Origin: Stenotrophomonas maltophilia D457
GTDB lineage: Bacteria; Pseudomonadota; Gammaproteobacteria; Xanthomonadales; Xanthomonadaceae
DNA length: 64,000 bases
NCBI RefSeq assembly: GCF_000284595.1
Contig: NC_017671.1
Location: 2,265,001-2,329,000 of the forward strand
Direction: 5' to 3'
In this document: positions 25,947 to 35,654 of the stretch, one piece after another
How positions within the stretch are numbered: position 1 is the stretch's first letter
Layout: every line of letters starts with the position of its first letter
Program-made: the position numbers and the translations under genes
The notes under the pieces: model-generated
The model's input: only the letters and a program-made list of their open reading frames with translations
What the model was told of the DNA's origin: nothing
Databases searched by the model: none

Positions 25947-27332
25947 TTAACTCTCTTGTTCCACCAGGCGCTGCAGCGCCGCCTGGCTGTGCGGGAGATC
26001 TGCGGCCTTGGCAACGTCCTGGCCGAGGAACTCCATGATTTCCGGCCAGCGTTCCAGGGCTTCGTCGGTGGCCGCGTCGTTACCACGCTGGTAGGCACCG
26101 ATCGCGATCAGGTCACGGTTGGCCGAGTACGCCGAGACCAGTCGCTTCAACTTGCGGATGCGCAGGCGCCACGGCTCGTCGGCGATTTCCGTGACCACGC
26201 GGCTGACCGACGATTCGACGTCGATGGCCGGGTACAGGCCGCTGTCGGCCACCCGGCGCGAGAGCAGGATGTGCCCGTCGAGGATCGCGCGTGCGGCGTC
26301 GGCGATCGGATCCTGCGGATCATCGCCTTCGGTCAGTACGGTGTAGAACGCGGTGATCGAGCCGCGGCCCTTTGCGCCGTTGCCAGCGCGTTCGACCAGC
26401 GCCGGCAGCTTGGCGAACACCGAGGGCGGGTAACCGCGGGTGGTCGGTGGTTCACCGACCGACAAGCCGATCTCGCGCTGCGCCTGGGCGAAGCGGGTCA
26501 GCGAGTCCATCAGCAGCAGCACGTTCAGGCCCTGGTCGCGGAACCACTCGGCGATGGCGGTGGCACGGTAGGCACCGTGCAGGCGCGCCAAGGGTGGCCG
26601 GTCGGCGGGGCTGGCCACCACCACGGCGCGGCGCAGGCCTTCCTCGCCCAGCGTGGTCTCGACGAAATCGCGTACTTCGCGGCCTCGTTCACCAATCAGG
26701 CCGACCACGATCACGTCGGCAGCGGTGTAGCGGGTCATCATGCCCAGCAGCGTCGACTTGCCGACGCCGGAACCGGCGAACAGGCCGACACGCTGGCCGC
26801 GGCCGATCGGCAACAGCGCGTTGATCGCGCGCACGCCCACGTCCAGCGGCTGGGTGATCGGTTCACGCGCCAACGGATTGATCGACACGCCGGCCATGCC
26901 GACATGCCCTTCTGCGCGGATCGGGCCCTTGCCATCCAGCGGCACGCCGTCGCTGTCGATGACGCGGCCGAGCAGGCCTTCACCCACTTCCACGCCGCCA
27001 CGCCGCGCCGACGGTACCACGCGGGCGTTGGGCAGCAGGCCGTGCAGTTCGGCGCTGGGCATCAGGTAGGTGCGCTCACCGGCAAAGCCGACCACTTCGG
27101 CATCGACCCAGCCACCATCGACCACTTCCACCTTGCAGCTGGCGCCCAGCGGCGCCTCGCAGCCGACCGCTTCCAGGGTGAGCCCGACCGCGCGGCGCAG
27201 CACGCCCTCGCGGATCAGCCCACGGCCATGCGCGGTATCCACGCGCAGGCCGTCCAGGCGCCGGGCCAGGCGCAGGTTGCGGGCCACGGCCCAGTCGGCC
27301 GGCGGCGGCGTCGTTTGCGGTGCGGCGCTCAT
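25947..27332 (-). CDS. fliI: Flagellum-specific ATPase FliI
   Basis: A 461-residue F1-beta-like ATPase. Walker A is GSGVGKST at 187-194 (FAGSGVGKSTLLGMM), followed by VIVVGLIGERGREVRDF, the Walker B region VLLLMDSLTRFAQAQREIGL, and PPTTRGYPPSVFAKLPALVERAG. It energises loading of export substrates. Its start overlaps the fliH stop (ATGA). Confidence 0.97.
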   Translation of the reverse strand: MSAAPQTTPPPADWAVARNLRLARRLDGLRVDTAHGRGLIREGVLRRAVGLTLEAVGCEAPLGASCKVEVVDGGWVDAEVVGFAGERTYLMPSAELHGLLPNARVVPSARRGGVEVGEGLLGRVIDSDGVPLDGKGPIRAEGHVGMAGVSINPLAREPITQPLDVGVRAINALLPIGRGQRVGLFAGSGVGKSTLLGMMTRYTAADVIVVGLIGERGREVRDFVETTLGEEGLRRAVVVASPADRPPLARLHGAYRATAIAEWFRDQGLNVLLLMDSLTRFAQAQREIGLSVGEPPTTRGYPPSVFAKLPALVERAGNGAKGRGSITAFYTVLTEGDDPQDPIADAARAILDGHILLSRRVADSGLYPAIDVESSVSRVVTEIADEPWRLRIRKLKRLVSAYSANRDLIAIGAYQRGNDAATDEALERWPEIMEFLGQDVAKAADLPHSQAALQRLVEQES

Positions 27333-27970
27333 GCCGTCGCCCCGGTCTGGCGGATCACCGCATCCAGCGCACCGCGCAGGCGGGCCTCCAGGGTGCCGTC
27401 GATGCGTACGGCTTCGGCGTGCACGCGCAGGTCGCCACGGCTGAGGCTGGTATCCGGTACCAGGCGCTGCGCCGGCGACAGGTTCAGCAGCGGGGCAAGC
27501 GCGGCGATGTCATCCGGGTGCAGCCGCACTTCCACCTCGCGGGTGCTGCCGCCCACGGCGTCAATCGCTTCGCCGACCAGCTGCGCCAGCAGTGCCGGCT
27601 CGGCCTCGTAGGCGCGGCCGACCAGCGCGCCGGCGATGCGCACCGCCAGTTCACCAAGGGCGCCGACCACTTCGTTCTCCAGCCGCACCAGCGGCCGGCT
27701 GAAGTTGTCGAGGATGCCTTCGATCTGCGCGGCGAGGCGACGCACCTCCGCCTGGCCCTGGCCGTAGCCTTCGGCATGGCCCTGATCGAATCCTTCCTTC
27801 TCCGCGCTGTCCTGGATCGCCTGGATTTCCTCCAGGGTCGGCAGCTGCAGCGGCGGCTCCGGTTCGTGTTCCGGGTCCGGCTCGGTGAGTTCGAACGCGT
27901 CCTCCTGCTCCAGCGCCGGTTCGGGCTGGGCCAGCAGGTCCGGGGCAAGCCAGCGCACGACGTTGCTCAC
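27329..27970 (-). CDS. fliH: Flagellar export ATPase regulator FliH
   Basis: A 213-residue protein. An acidic Glu/Pro-rich N-terminal region (about 15-45), a coiled coil with glycine spacing (EGFDQGHAEGYGQGQAEVRRL) and a C-terminal stalk-like domain (VEVRLHPDDIAAL). It holds FliI as an inactive dimer and docks it to the C-ring. It starts with GTG (27968-27970), overlapping the fliG stop (GTGA). Confidence 0.94.
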   Translation of the reverse strand: MSNVVRWLAPDLLAQPEPALEQEDAFELTEPDPEHEPEPPLQLPTLEEIQAIQDSAEKEGFDQGHAEGYGQGQAEVRRLAAQIEGILDNFSRPLVRLENEVVGALGELAVRIAGALVGRAYEAEPALLAQLVGEAIDAVGGSTREVEVRLHPDDIAALAPLLNLSPAQRLVPDTSLSRGDLRVHAEAVRIDGTLEARLRGALDAVIRQTGATA

Positions 27971-28968
27971 AGCATGGCCTCCGCGCTGCCGCCGATGGTG
28001 ACGGTGCCTTCATCGGCCATGCGCTTGACGATGGCCAGGATCTCGCGCTGCGCGCCTTCCACGTCGGACAGGCGCACCGGCCCGCGGGCTTCCATGTCTT
28101 CCAGCAGGATCTCGGCCGCGCGCTGCGACATGTTGCGGGTGATCTTGTCGCGCACCTTGATGTCGGCGCCGCGCAGGGCCAGGCCCAGGCGCTCGCCGCT
28201 CACCTCGCGCAGCACCAGCTGCATCTCGCGGTCGTCCAGGTCGACCAGATCGTCGAACACGAACATCAGGTCCTGGATGCGGTTGCTCAACGGCGCGTCG
28301 ATGCGGGCGATTTCGCCCAGGATCGCCTGGTCCTGGCCGCTGTCCATGAAGTTCAGGATGTTGGCCGCGCACTGCACGCCACCGATGTTCGACGACTTCA
28401 GGTTCTGGTTGCCGGCGAACTGGCGCTCCATGATCTCGTTGAGTTCATTGAGCGCGTTCGGCGGAATGCCGTCGAGGGTAGCGATGCGCAGCAGCACGTC
28501 CACGCGGGTACGGTCCGGCAGCAGTTTCAGCGCGTCGGCGGCCTGGTCGGTTTCCAGGTGCGCCATCACGATGGCGATGATCTGCGGGTGCTCGTTGCGC
28601 ACCAGGTCGGCCACCGCACGCGGGTCCATCCACTTCAGCGCGTCCAGGCCGGTGGTGTTGCGGCCGAGCAGGATGCGGTCGATCAGGTTGCCGGCCTTCT
28701 CGCTGCCCAGCGCCTGCACCAGCATGTTGCGGATGTAGTCGTCCGAGCCAACGCCGAGTGAGGTCTTCGAGCCCAGCTCCTGGCCGAACTGGTCCATCAC
28801 CCGTTCCACCTGCTCGCGGGTGATGTCGGTCATGGTGGCCATGGCGATGCCGATCTTCTGCACCTCCTTGGGTTCCATGTGGCGCAGCACTTCGGCCGCA
28901 TCCAGCTCACCCAGCGAAAGCAGCAGTACGGCGGCGCGCTGCACGCCAGTCAGTGCGGCCTCAGTCAT
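27967..28968 (-). CDS. fliG: Flagellar motor switch protein FliG
   Basis: A 333-residue protein with the three FliG armadillo-type domains. Motifs: LSLGELDAAEVLRHMEPKEVQ at the FliF-binding end, RNEHPQIIAIVMAHL (the EHPQ motif) in the middle, and a C-terminal torque helix with conserved charges (LDDREMQLVLREV). Overlaps fliF by 8 bases. Confidence 0.97.
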   Translation of the reverse strand: MTEAALTGVQRAAVLLLSLGELDAAEVLRHMEPKEVQKIGIAMATMTDITREQVERVMDQFGQELGSKTSLGVGSDDYIRNMLVQALGSEKAGNLIDRILLGRNTTGLDALKWMDPRAVADLVRNEHPQIIAIVMAHLETDQAADALKLLPDRTRVDVLLRIATLDGIPPNALNELNEIMERQFAGNQNLKSSNIGGVQCAANILNFMDSGQDQAILGEIARIDAPLSNRIQDLMFVFDDLVDLDDREMQLVLREVSGERLGLALRGADIKVRDKITRNMSQRAAEILLEDMEARGPVRLSDVEGAQREILAIVKRMADEGTVTIGGSAEAML

Positions 28969-30607
28969 TTGCCACCCAACCCTTGACCACCTGGGCCACG
29001 CGCTTGGAGTCGGTCTTCACGGCTTCACGCGCCATCCGCAATCGTTCCTCATATGAATCCACCGGCAGGGCCAGTGCTTCCGGCCCGCCCAGGCTGGCCC
29101 GGTCAGCGCCCAGCGCCGGCAGCGGCATGCCATCGTCATCGACCAGCTGCACGTCCGCGGTATGCGGCTCGAGTGCCTGTTCGTCGTTCTTCCTGCTCTG
29201 GCCGGTGATCGCGCGCAGCGCCGGACGCAGCACGCCGAACAGCAGCGCCAGCACCACCACCGCGCCAAGCAGCATGCGGCCGGCATCGTGCACCCACGGC
29301 AGCTCCCACCACGACGGGCCTTCGACCGGCGTGGTGTCACGCACGAACGGGGCATTCATCACCGACACGGTGTCGCCACGCTCGGCGTTGAAGCCGACGG
29401 CCTGCTTGACCAGCGCTTCGACGCGGGTCAGTTCGGCAGCCGACAGCGGCTGCGGGCTCATCTTGCCGTTGGCGCCGGCGCGCGGCACGTTGTCCACCAG
29501 CACCGCCACCGAGACGCGCTTGATGCGGCCGGCCGGCTGGCGGGTGTGCTGCAGGGTGCGGTCCAGCTCGTAGTTGCGGGTCGCGTTCTTGCTGCTTTCG
29601 GTCGGGGCCTGCGCGGTGGCCGGTGCGGCCTGCTGGCCCGGCGGGCTGTTGCTGGTCGCACCCGGCACGCCCTGCGGGCCCGGCGTGCTGGTGGTGTTCT
29701 CGCTCATCTGCTCGCTGCGCAGCTTCTGCGGCTCGCCGTTGTAGAGCTCGCGGGCTTCCTCGGTCACCGAGAAATCCATGTCCACGCTCACTTCCGGGTT
29801 GACGCGGCCGGGGCCAGTCATCGGCTCCAGCAGTTCGCGGATGCGCTGGTTGAACGAAGTTTCCTGGCGGCGCACCTGCTCGAACTGGGCCGCGTTGACC
29901 GCCGCCTCGCTGTTCGGGTCGGTGATGCTGAGCATGCGCCCGCTCTGGTCGACCACGGTCACCCGTTCCGGCGCGAGGTCCGGAATGCTGGCGGCGACCA
30001 TGTGCACGATGGCATCGACCTGGCTGCGTTCCAGCTGCTGGCCGCCACGCAGTTCCAGGGTGACCGAGGCGCTGGCCACGTCACGCTGGCGGGTGAACGC
30101 GCTGGGCTTGGGAATGGCCAGGTGCACGCGCGAATCGCGCACCGGGCGCAGCGTGTTGATGGTGCGCGACAGCTCGGTTTCCAGCGCGTGCTGGTAGCGC
30201 GCGCTTTCCACGAACTGGCTGACACCAAAGCCGGGGTCGCGTTCCATCAGCTCGAAGCCCAGCTTGCCGCTGTCGGTCAGGCCGGAGCCGGCCAGCTTCA
30301 GGCGGGCATCGTGCAGGTTCTTTTCCGGCACGGTGATGCCACCGGTGGCCGGGTCGAGCGCGAACGGAATCTGCGCGGCGCGCAGCAGGTCGGTCGCTTC
30401 AGCGGTCGCCTTCTGGTCCAGGCCGGTGTACAGCGGGACCATGCCCGGCTTCTGTGACCAGAAGAACACGGACAGGCCTGCCGCCACCGCCACCGCGATC
30501 ATCGCCATCAGGCCCAGCCGACGGGTGATCTGCAGACTCTGCAGGCGGTCGAACCATTGCCCGGCCTTCTCGGCGTTCAGGCTGTCCTTGGAGAGCGTCA
30601 GTGCCAT
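28961..30607 (-). CDS. fliF: Flagellar MS-ring protein FliF
   Basis: A 548-residue protein with two membrane helices (about 32-51 and about 435-455) flanking a large periplasmic region with ring-building motifs (VPLYTGLDQKATAEATDLLR, ETELSRTINTLRPVRDSRVHLAIP, FNQRIRELLEPMTGPGRVNPEV). The C-terminal tail binds FliG. It follows fliE after 13 bases. Confidence 0.97.
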   Translation of the reverse strand: MALTLSKDSLNAEKAGQWFDRLQSLQITRRLGLMAMIAVAVAAGLSVFFWSQKPGMVPLYTGLDQKATAEATDLLRAAQIPFALDPATGGITVPEKNLHDARLKLAGSGLTDSGKLGFELMERDPGFGVSQFVESARYQHALETELSRTINTLRPVRDSRVHLAIPKPSAFTRQRDVASASVTLELRGGQQLERSQVDAIVHMVAASIPDLAPERVTVVDQSGRMLSITDPNSEAAVNAAQFEQVRRQETSFNQRIRELLEPMTGPGRVNPEVSVDMDFSVTEEARELYNGEPQKLRSEQMSENTTSTPGPQGVPGATSNSPPGQQAAPATAQAPTESSKNATRNYELDRTLQHTRQPAGRIKRVSVAVLVDNVPRAGANGKMSPQPLSAAELTRVEALVKQAVGFNAERGDTVSVMNAPFVRDTTPVEGPSWWELPWVHDAGRMLLGAVVVLALLFGVLRPALRAITGQSRKNDEQALEPHTADVQLVDDDGMPLPALGADRASLGGPEALALPVDSYEERLRMAREAVKTDSKRVAQVVKGWVAND

Positions 30608-30620
30608 GCGTCAACGTTCC

Positions 30621-30986
30621 TTACAGCGGCATGTTCATCACGTCCTGGTAGGCCTGGACGAGACGGTTGCGGACTTCCACGGTGGCGCGGAAGGCGATCT
30701 GGGACTGCTGCGAGGCGACCATCACCTTGGCCAGGTCGGCGCTGGGGTCGCCCATCTCGAAGGCCTTGGCGAGGGCGCCGGATTTCTGTTGCGCATCGTT
30801 GACGCCGGCAATCGCACCACGCAGGGTTTCGGTGAAGCTGGCCGGCTGCACCTGCGGCGCATCCAGCACCGTGCCCGGCAGGGCATTGCTGCGCGGCGTT
30901 TCGCCCAGCGGGTTGAGCGCCGGCTGTCCCATCTGGGTCTGATAGGAGCGGATCTGCGAAAGGATCGAAGTGACGGAGTGGGACAT
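30621..30986 (-). CDS. fliE: Flagellar hook-basal body protein FliE
   Basis: A 121-residue protein, MSHSVTSILSQIRSYQTQM through KVMVASQQSQIAFRATVEVRNRLVQAYQDVMNMPL, the family's conserved C-terminus. It joins the MS ring to the rod and export gate. The frame is open far upstream, but family length and the promoter at 31034-31049 fix the ATG at 30984-30986. It is the first gene of the fliEFGHIJK operon. Confidence 0.94.
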   Translation of the reverse strand: MSHSVTSILSQIRSYQTQMGQPALNPLGETPRSNALPGTVLDAPQVQPASFTETLRGAIAGVNDAQQKSGALAKAFEMGDPSADLAKVMVASQQSQIAFRATVEVRNRLVQAYQDVMNMPL

Positions 30987-31033
30987 CTGCAACGGTTCCA
31001 GAAACAGGGATGGGGTTGTCTGCTGGAGCCAGT

Positions 31034-31049
31034 GCAAGTGCCGTGCCGA
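31034..31049 (-). promoter_or_regulatory. Sigma-54 promoter for fliE operon
   Basis: Minus-strand CGGCACGGCACTTGCA, matching -24 GGCACG and -12 TTGCA. It is 48 bases upstream of the fliE ATG. Probably activated by FleQ with RpoN2, both encoded just upstream. Confidence 0.75.
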
Positions 31050-31217
31050 AACCGGTTTTCGATTCAGTGAAGTGAGGAGGTTGGGTGTGCGTGCGGGGTT
31101 GCACCCCGCGCCCCGCGGTAGTGCCGGCCGCTGGCCGGCAACCTCAACGGCAACGGCCGAAGCCGGAGCCGGAGCCGGAGCAACAGCAGAAGCGGGTCTA
31201 CTGAGGGATGGCGGGGT

Positions 31218-31303
31218 GGGTCCGGTTACGGGGGACGCCGTAAATCCGTCCATGGAGGCTCGGTCGCGCCATCCATGGCGCTCACGCCCCCGCAACCGGA
31301 CCC
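31218..31303. repeat. 86-bp inverted repeat with 17-bp arms
   Basis: Arms GGGTCCGGTTACGGGGG (31218-31234) and CCCCCGCAACCGGACCC (31287-31303), 16 of 17 bases complementary. The interior contains two CCATGG-like palindromes. Function unknown; it might be a terminator for the secreted-protein gene or a mobile repeat. Confidence 0.65.
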
Positions 31304-31427
31304 CCCCCGCCTTCGACAGGTGGCCGCGATCTGTTGGAACCTGCTGCTGATGGTGGGTGCCGACCGTTGGTCGGCACGGGCTCTGACCCCATTGGCGGCG
31401 CCATTTAACCGGCGTCGGTTTTCTGGC

Positions 31428-31844
31428 CTATGGCTGCAGGGTCCATCGGCCGGAATTCTGGCGCTGGCGCGGTGCGATGGGGCCGTCATGCTGGGTGTAG
31501 ATGAAACGGCCTTGGCGGTCGCTCTGGCACGTCAGCAGCAGGGTGTAGTGGGCGGGGCCGGCCGGGTGGGCCTCGGTCATCTGGATTTCCGCGATATGCG
31601 GGGCCAGGCGCTGGTAGCGGTAGCTGCCGCCGATGCGGCGGTCGGTGCCGAGGATGTCCAGCACGTACTGGCTGCCAGCAAAGCTGAGCTGCACCATGCG
31701 TCCGGCGTTGGGGTTGTCCGGCGCGTACAACGGGTCGCTGAGGTTGGTGAACTGGCGTTGGTCGAGCGTGGCGGGCAGGGTGCAGTTGGCCGCGGTGGCC
31801 AGGGCCGGGCAGAGCAGGACGGCGAGCAGGATCAGGTGATGCAT
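31428..31844 (-). CDS. Small secreted protein of unknown function
   Basis: A 138-residue protein I do not recognise. The N-terminus is a signal peptide (MHHLILLAVLLCPALATAA, cleavage near residue 19). The mature part has two cysteines (C21 and C106) that could pair, and many beta-type segments (RMVQLSFAGSQYVLDILG, YTLLLTCQSDRQGRFIYTQ). The ATG at 31842-31844 has a strong AAGGAGG upstream, so it is a real gene. It lies alone between fleQ and the fliE promoter on the same strand. A periplasmic or exported role is inferred from the signal only. Confidence 0.8.
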   Translation of the reverse strand: MHHLILLAVLLCPALATAANCTLPATLDQRQFTNLSDPLYAPDNPNAGRMVQLSFAGSQYVLDILGTDRRIGGSYRYQRLAPHIAEIQMTEAHPAGPAHYTLLLTCQSDRQGRFIYTQHDGPIAPRQRQNSGRWTLQP

Positions 31845-31922
31845 GGTGGGACCTCCTTGGGATGTCCCTGCCATGCTCCGCACTGCGATTCCGTTGTCTC
31901 TAGGAAAACGTGCAAATGCAAT

Positions 31923-31961
31923 GGGGTCAGATCCCTTTCCGCAGGAAAGGGATCTGACCCC
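31923..31961. repeat. GGGGTCAGATCCC inverted repeat
   Basis: A 39-bp perfect hairpin: GGGGTCAGATCCCTTTCC, a short loop, then its reverse complement. Related copies are at 35605-35643 and 54428-54458, with a degenerate one near 784. Confidence 0.85.
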
Positions 31962-31977
31962 GGGCACCAGAAACACC

Positions 31978-32001
31978 AACGCCCGGGCAAGCCCAGGCGT
32001 T
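31978..32001 (-). terminator. Hairpin terminator after fleQ
   Basis: Minus-strand stem AACGCCTGGGC/GCCCGGGCGTT, followed by a moderately T-rich stretch (GGTGTTTCTGG). It lies about 28 bases past the fleQ stop. Confidence 0.6.
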
Positions 32002-32029
32002 CGTGCCCCCTTCATGCGGGTCGCGCGCT

Positions 32030-33531
<1,502 letters not shown>

Positions 33532-33535
<4 letters not shown>

Positions 33536-33909
33536 GATCGATCCTCCCTGAGGCCTTCCAGGATCGGCATGACTTCCTGGATGTAGGACAGCTTGCTGAC
33601 AAAGTTGTCGGCGCCGGCGCGCAGCGCGTGTTCGCGGTGCTCGGCGTCGTCGAAGTGGCTGGCGATCACGATGTACGGTGCATCGTCCTGCGACTTGATC
33701 AGGCGGGTCGCCTGCAGGCCGCCCATTTCCGGCATCGCCAAGTCCATCAGCACCACCTGCGGGCGCAGCGTTTCCGAGCGCTCGATCGCTTCCAGGCCGT
33801 TGCCGGCACTGCCGACGATCTGCAGCCAGTCGATCTTGCGGAAATGGCGCATCGCCGCGTTGATGAAGCCCTCGTGGTCATCGACCAGCAGGACCGTGAG
33901 CTTGTTCAT
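33532..33909 (-). CDS. vemR: VemR-like single-domain response regulator
   Basis: A 125-residue NarL-type receiver domain without an output domain. The acidic pair is D10-D11 (LLVDDHEG) and the phospho-acceptor is D56 ([13 protein letters not shown]). Xanthomonas VemR, encoded between fleQ and rpoN2, is an atypical regulator of motility, exopolysaccharide and virulence in which D11 and D56 matter; the position here is identical. The ATG at 33907-33909 is preferred over one three codons upstream because AAGGA is better placed. Its kinase is not adjacent. Confidence 0.9.
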
Positions 33910-33923
33910 GTCCAACATCCTTT

Positions 33924-35333
33924 TCAGCCCACCCGGGCCAGCTGGGGTTGCCTGGCGCTGAGCCGGCGCCGTTCGCGGGCCGGGGCGATATCCAGTTGTT
34001 CTCGGTATTTTGCGACGGTTCGGCGGGCAATGTTCACCCCCTGGCGCGACAGCAGGCCGGCAATGGCCTCATCGGCCAGCGGGCGGCCGGCCGGTTCGGC
34101 GTCGATCAGGCGGCGGACCATGGCCTTCACCGCCTGGCCGGAGACGCTGGCGCCTTCCAGGCGCACGGCGAAGAAGTGCTTCAGTTCGAAGGTGCCGCGC
34201 GGGGTCTGCAGGAACTTGCCGGTGGTGATGCGCGAGACGGTGGACTCGTGCATGCCGATCTCCTCGGCCACTTCCTTCAGGGTCAACGGCGCCATGGCCT
34301 CTTCGCCACGGACCAGGAAGGCGGCCTGGCGCTCGACGATCACCCGCGCGGTGCGCAGCAGGGTGTCATAGCGCATCGACAGGCCGCGGCTGAACCAGCG
34401 CGCCTCCTGCAGCATTTCGCGCAGTGCCGGGGCGGCGTCGCTGGTCTCGACCAGGGCCTGTTCGTACTGGCTGTTGATCGACACGCGGCGGCTGGTGGCC
34501 GGGTTCAGTGCGACCTTCCACTGCCCATCAGCGTGCCAGGCGACCACGTCCGGCACCACCACGGCGTTGCGTTCGGGCAGCAGGCTGTCGCCGGGGCGCG
34601 GCTGCAGCGATAGGATCAGGCGCACCGCCTCGCGCACGTCGTCGATCTCGGCGTCGTGCTGGCGGGCGAGGGCGGGGTAGTCGTGGGCCGCGAGCGCGTC
34701 GAGCGCGCCATCGAGAATGCGTGCCGCCAGGTGGCGGGCCGGCACCACGCCATGCAGGCTGCGCAGCTGCGCCTGCAGGCCTTCGCGCAGGTCCTGCGCG
34801 GCCATGCCGGCGGGCTCGCCATGCAGCAGCTGCTGGCGGATGGCTTCCACGCCGTCGGCAGCGATGTCGAACTGGGCGCTGGCCAGCAGCTGCAGCTGGG
34901 CCAGCGGCGCCTGCAGGTAGCCGGCTTCATCGCAGTGGTCCAGCCAGAACGCGGCCACCGCCAGCTGGCGGTCGTCCATGTCCAGCGCCAGGCGCTGCAG
35001 CACGCGCAGCTGCGGGTCGGTCGACTCGCCAGCGGCGATGCGTGCCATGCGGTCGTCATCACCGTCCTGCCAACTGGCGCCGGCCACGTCCCACATCGAC
35101 GGCTCGGGCAGCTCGTCGAAGGCGGCGGTGTCGAGGGTGGTGGCACTCGCTTCGGTGGCGTCGGCAGCGGGCGCTTCGGCCTCCTCGATCTCCAGCAGCG
35201 GGTTGGAGTCCAGCAGGCGCTGGATTTCCTGCTCCAGGTGCAGGCCATCGAGCTGCAACAGTCGGATCGACTGCAGCAGTTGCGGGGTGAGGTGGAGTTG
35301 CTGGCCCAGCTGGGTCGAGAGTGCAGCCTTCAT
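33924..35333 (-). CDS. rpoN2: RNA polymerase sigma-54 factor RpoN2
   Basis: A 469-residue sigma-54. The Gln/Leu-rich region I is at the N-terminus (STQLGQQLHLTPQLLQSIRLLQLDGLHLEQEIQ), an acidic linker follows, then the core-binding region and the C-terminal RpoN box ARRTVAKYREQL. Xanthomonads carry two rpoN genes; the one with fleQ and vemR is rpoN2 and serves flagella. The ATG at 35331-35333 was chosen because the family begins MKxxLxxQLGQQL. Confidence 0.95.
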   Translation of the reverse strand: MKAALSTQLGQQLHLTPQLLQSIRLLQLDGLHLEQEIQRLLDSNPLLEIEEAEAPAADATEASATTLDTAAFDELPEPSMWDVAGASWQDGDDDRMARIAAGESTDPQLRVLQRLALDMDDRQLAVAAFWLDHCDEAGYLQAPLAQLQLLASAQFDIAADGVEAIRQQLLHGEPAGMAAQDLREGLQAQLRSLHGVVPARHLAARILDGALDALAAHDYPALARQHDAEIDDVREAVRLILSLQPRPGDSLLPERNAVVVPDVVAWHADGQWKVALNPATSRRVSINSQYEQALVETSDAAPALREMLQEARWFSRGLSMRYDTLLRTARVIVERQAAFLVRGEEAMAPLTLKEVAEEIGMHESTVSRITTGKFLQTPRGTFELKHFFAVRLEGASVSGQAVKAMVRRLIDAEPAGRPLADEAIAGLLSRQGVNIARRTVAKYREQLDIAPARERRRLSARQPQLARVG

Positions 35334-35419
35334 CGTGGTTCCCCGGCACCGCTCCCCGGCGCCTTGTGGAACGCATCTTGCTTTTGATCCGGCGGGGGCG
35401 GAATCGGGGGGTTCCTGAT

Positions 35420-35488
35420 GCATTTCGTGGAACTCCCGACAGGGTGTAGGGGAATTCCCTACACCGACGCGGGAAATTGACGAAATGC
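35420..35488. promoter_or_regulatory. Nested inverted repeat upstream of rpoN2 (possible operator)
   Basis: Outer arms GCATTTCGT (35420-35428) and ACGAAATGC (35480-35488); inner stem GGTGTAGGG (35443-35451) and CCCTACACC (35457-35465) with loop GAATT. It lies about 90-155 bases upstream of the rpoN2 ATG and is more AT-rich than its surroundings. Could be a regulator site or a leader structure. Confidence 0.5.
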
Positions 35489-35604
35489 GCCGCCAAGTCA
35501 TTGATTTGTGGTGGAGAAGCCGCTGGGCGCGCGGCGGTCGGGGCACGGATTCCTGTCAGGGAATGTCGGGGTGACGGGATGTCGTCGCCAACGCAGGGTG
35601 TCGC

Positions 35605-35643
35605 GGGGTCAGATCCGTCTCCGCGGGAAAGGGATCTGACCCC
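35605..35643. repeat. GGGGTCAGATC inverted repeat
   Basis: A hairpin of the same family as 31923-31961, with a few mismatches in the stem (CCGTCTCC against GGAAAGGG). It lies directly downstream of the NarL-type regulator and may end its transcript. Confidence 0.8.
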
Positions 35644-35654
35644 GATACCGGCGC

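Larger units (their letters stand above)
30987..31427. other. 441-bp gap upstream of fliE, rich in inverted repeats
   Basis: Besides the sigma-54 box it holds a GTAG-type hairpin (31118-31142, GTAGTGCCGGCCGCTGGCCG), a short GCCGGA tandem run near 31157-31180, an 86-bp inverted repeat with 17-bp arms (31218-31234 and 31287-31303, one mismatch) and a hairpin at 31357-31377. No gene is seen. Confidence 0.7.
35334..35654. other. 321-bp gap upstream of rpoN2 with nested inverted repeat
   Basis: It holds the nested inverted repeat at 35420-35488 and a GGGGTCAGATCCC repeat at 35605-35643. No gene or clear sigma box was seen. Confidence 0.6.

Noticed and set aside
30621..31295. 224-residue version of FliE
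   Set aside because: The upstream part lies outside the sigma-54 promoter and through repeat DNA; FliE is about 100-120 residues.
33924..35546. Longer RpoN2 starting far upstream at 35546
   Set aside because: The extra 71 residues run through the inverted repeats and do not resemble sigma-54. The family starts at MKAALSTQLGQQL (ATG at 35331-35333).
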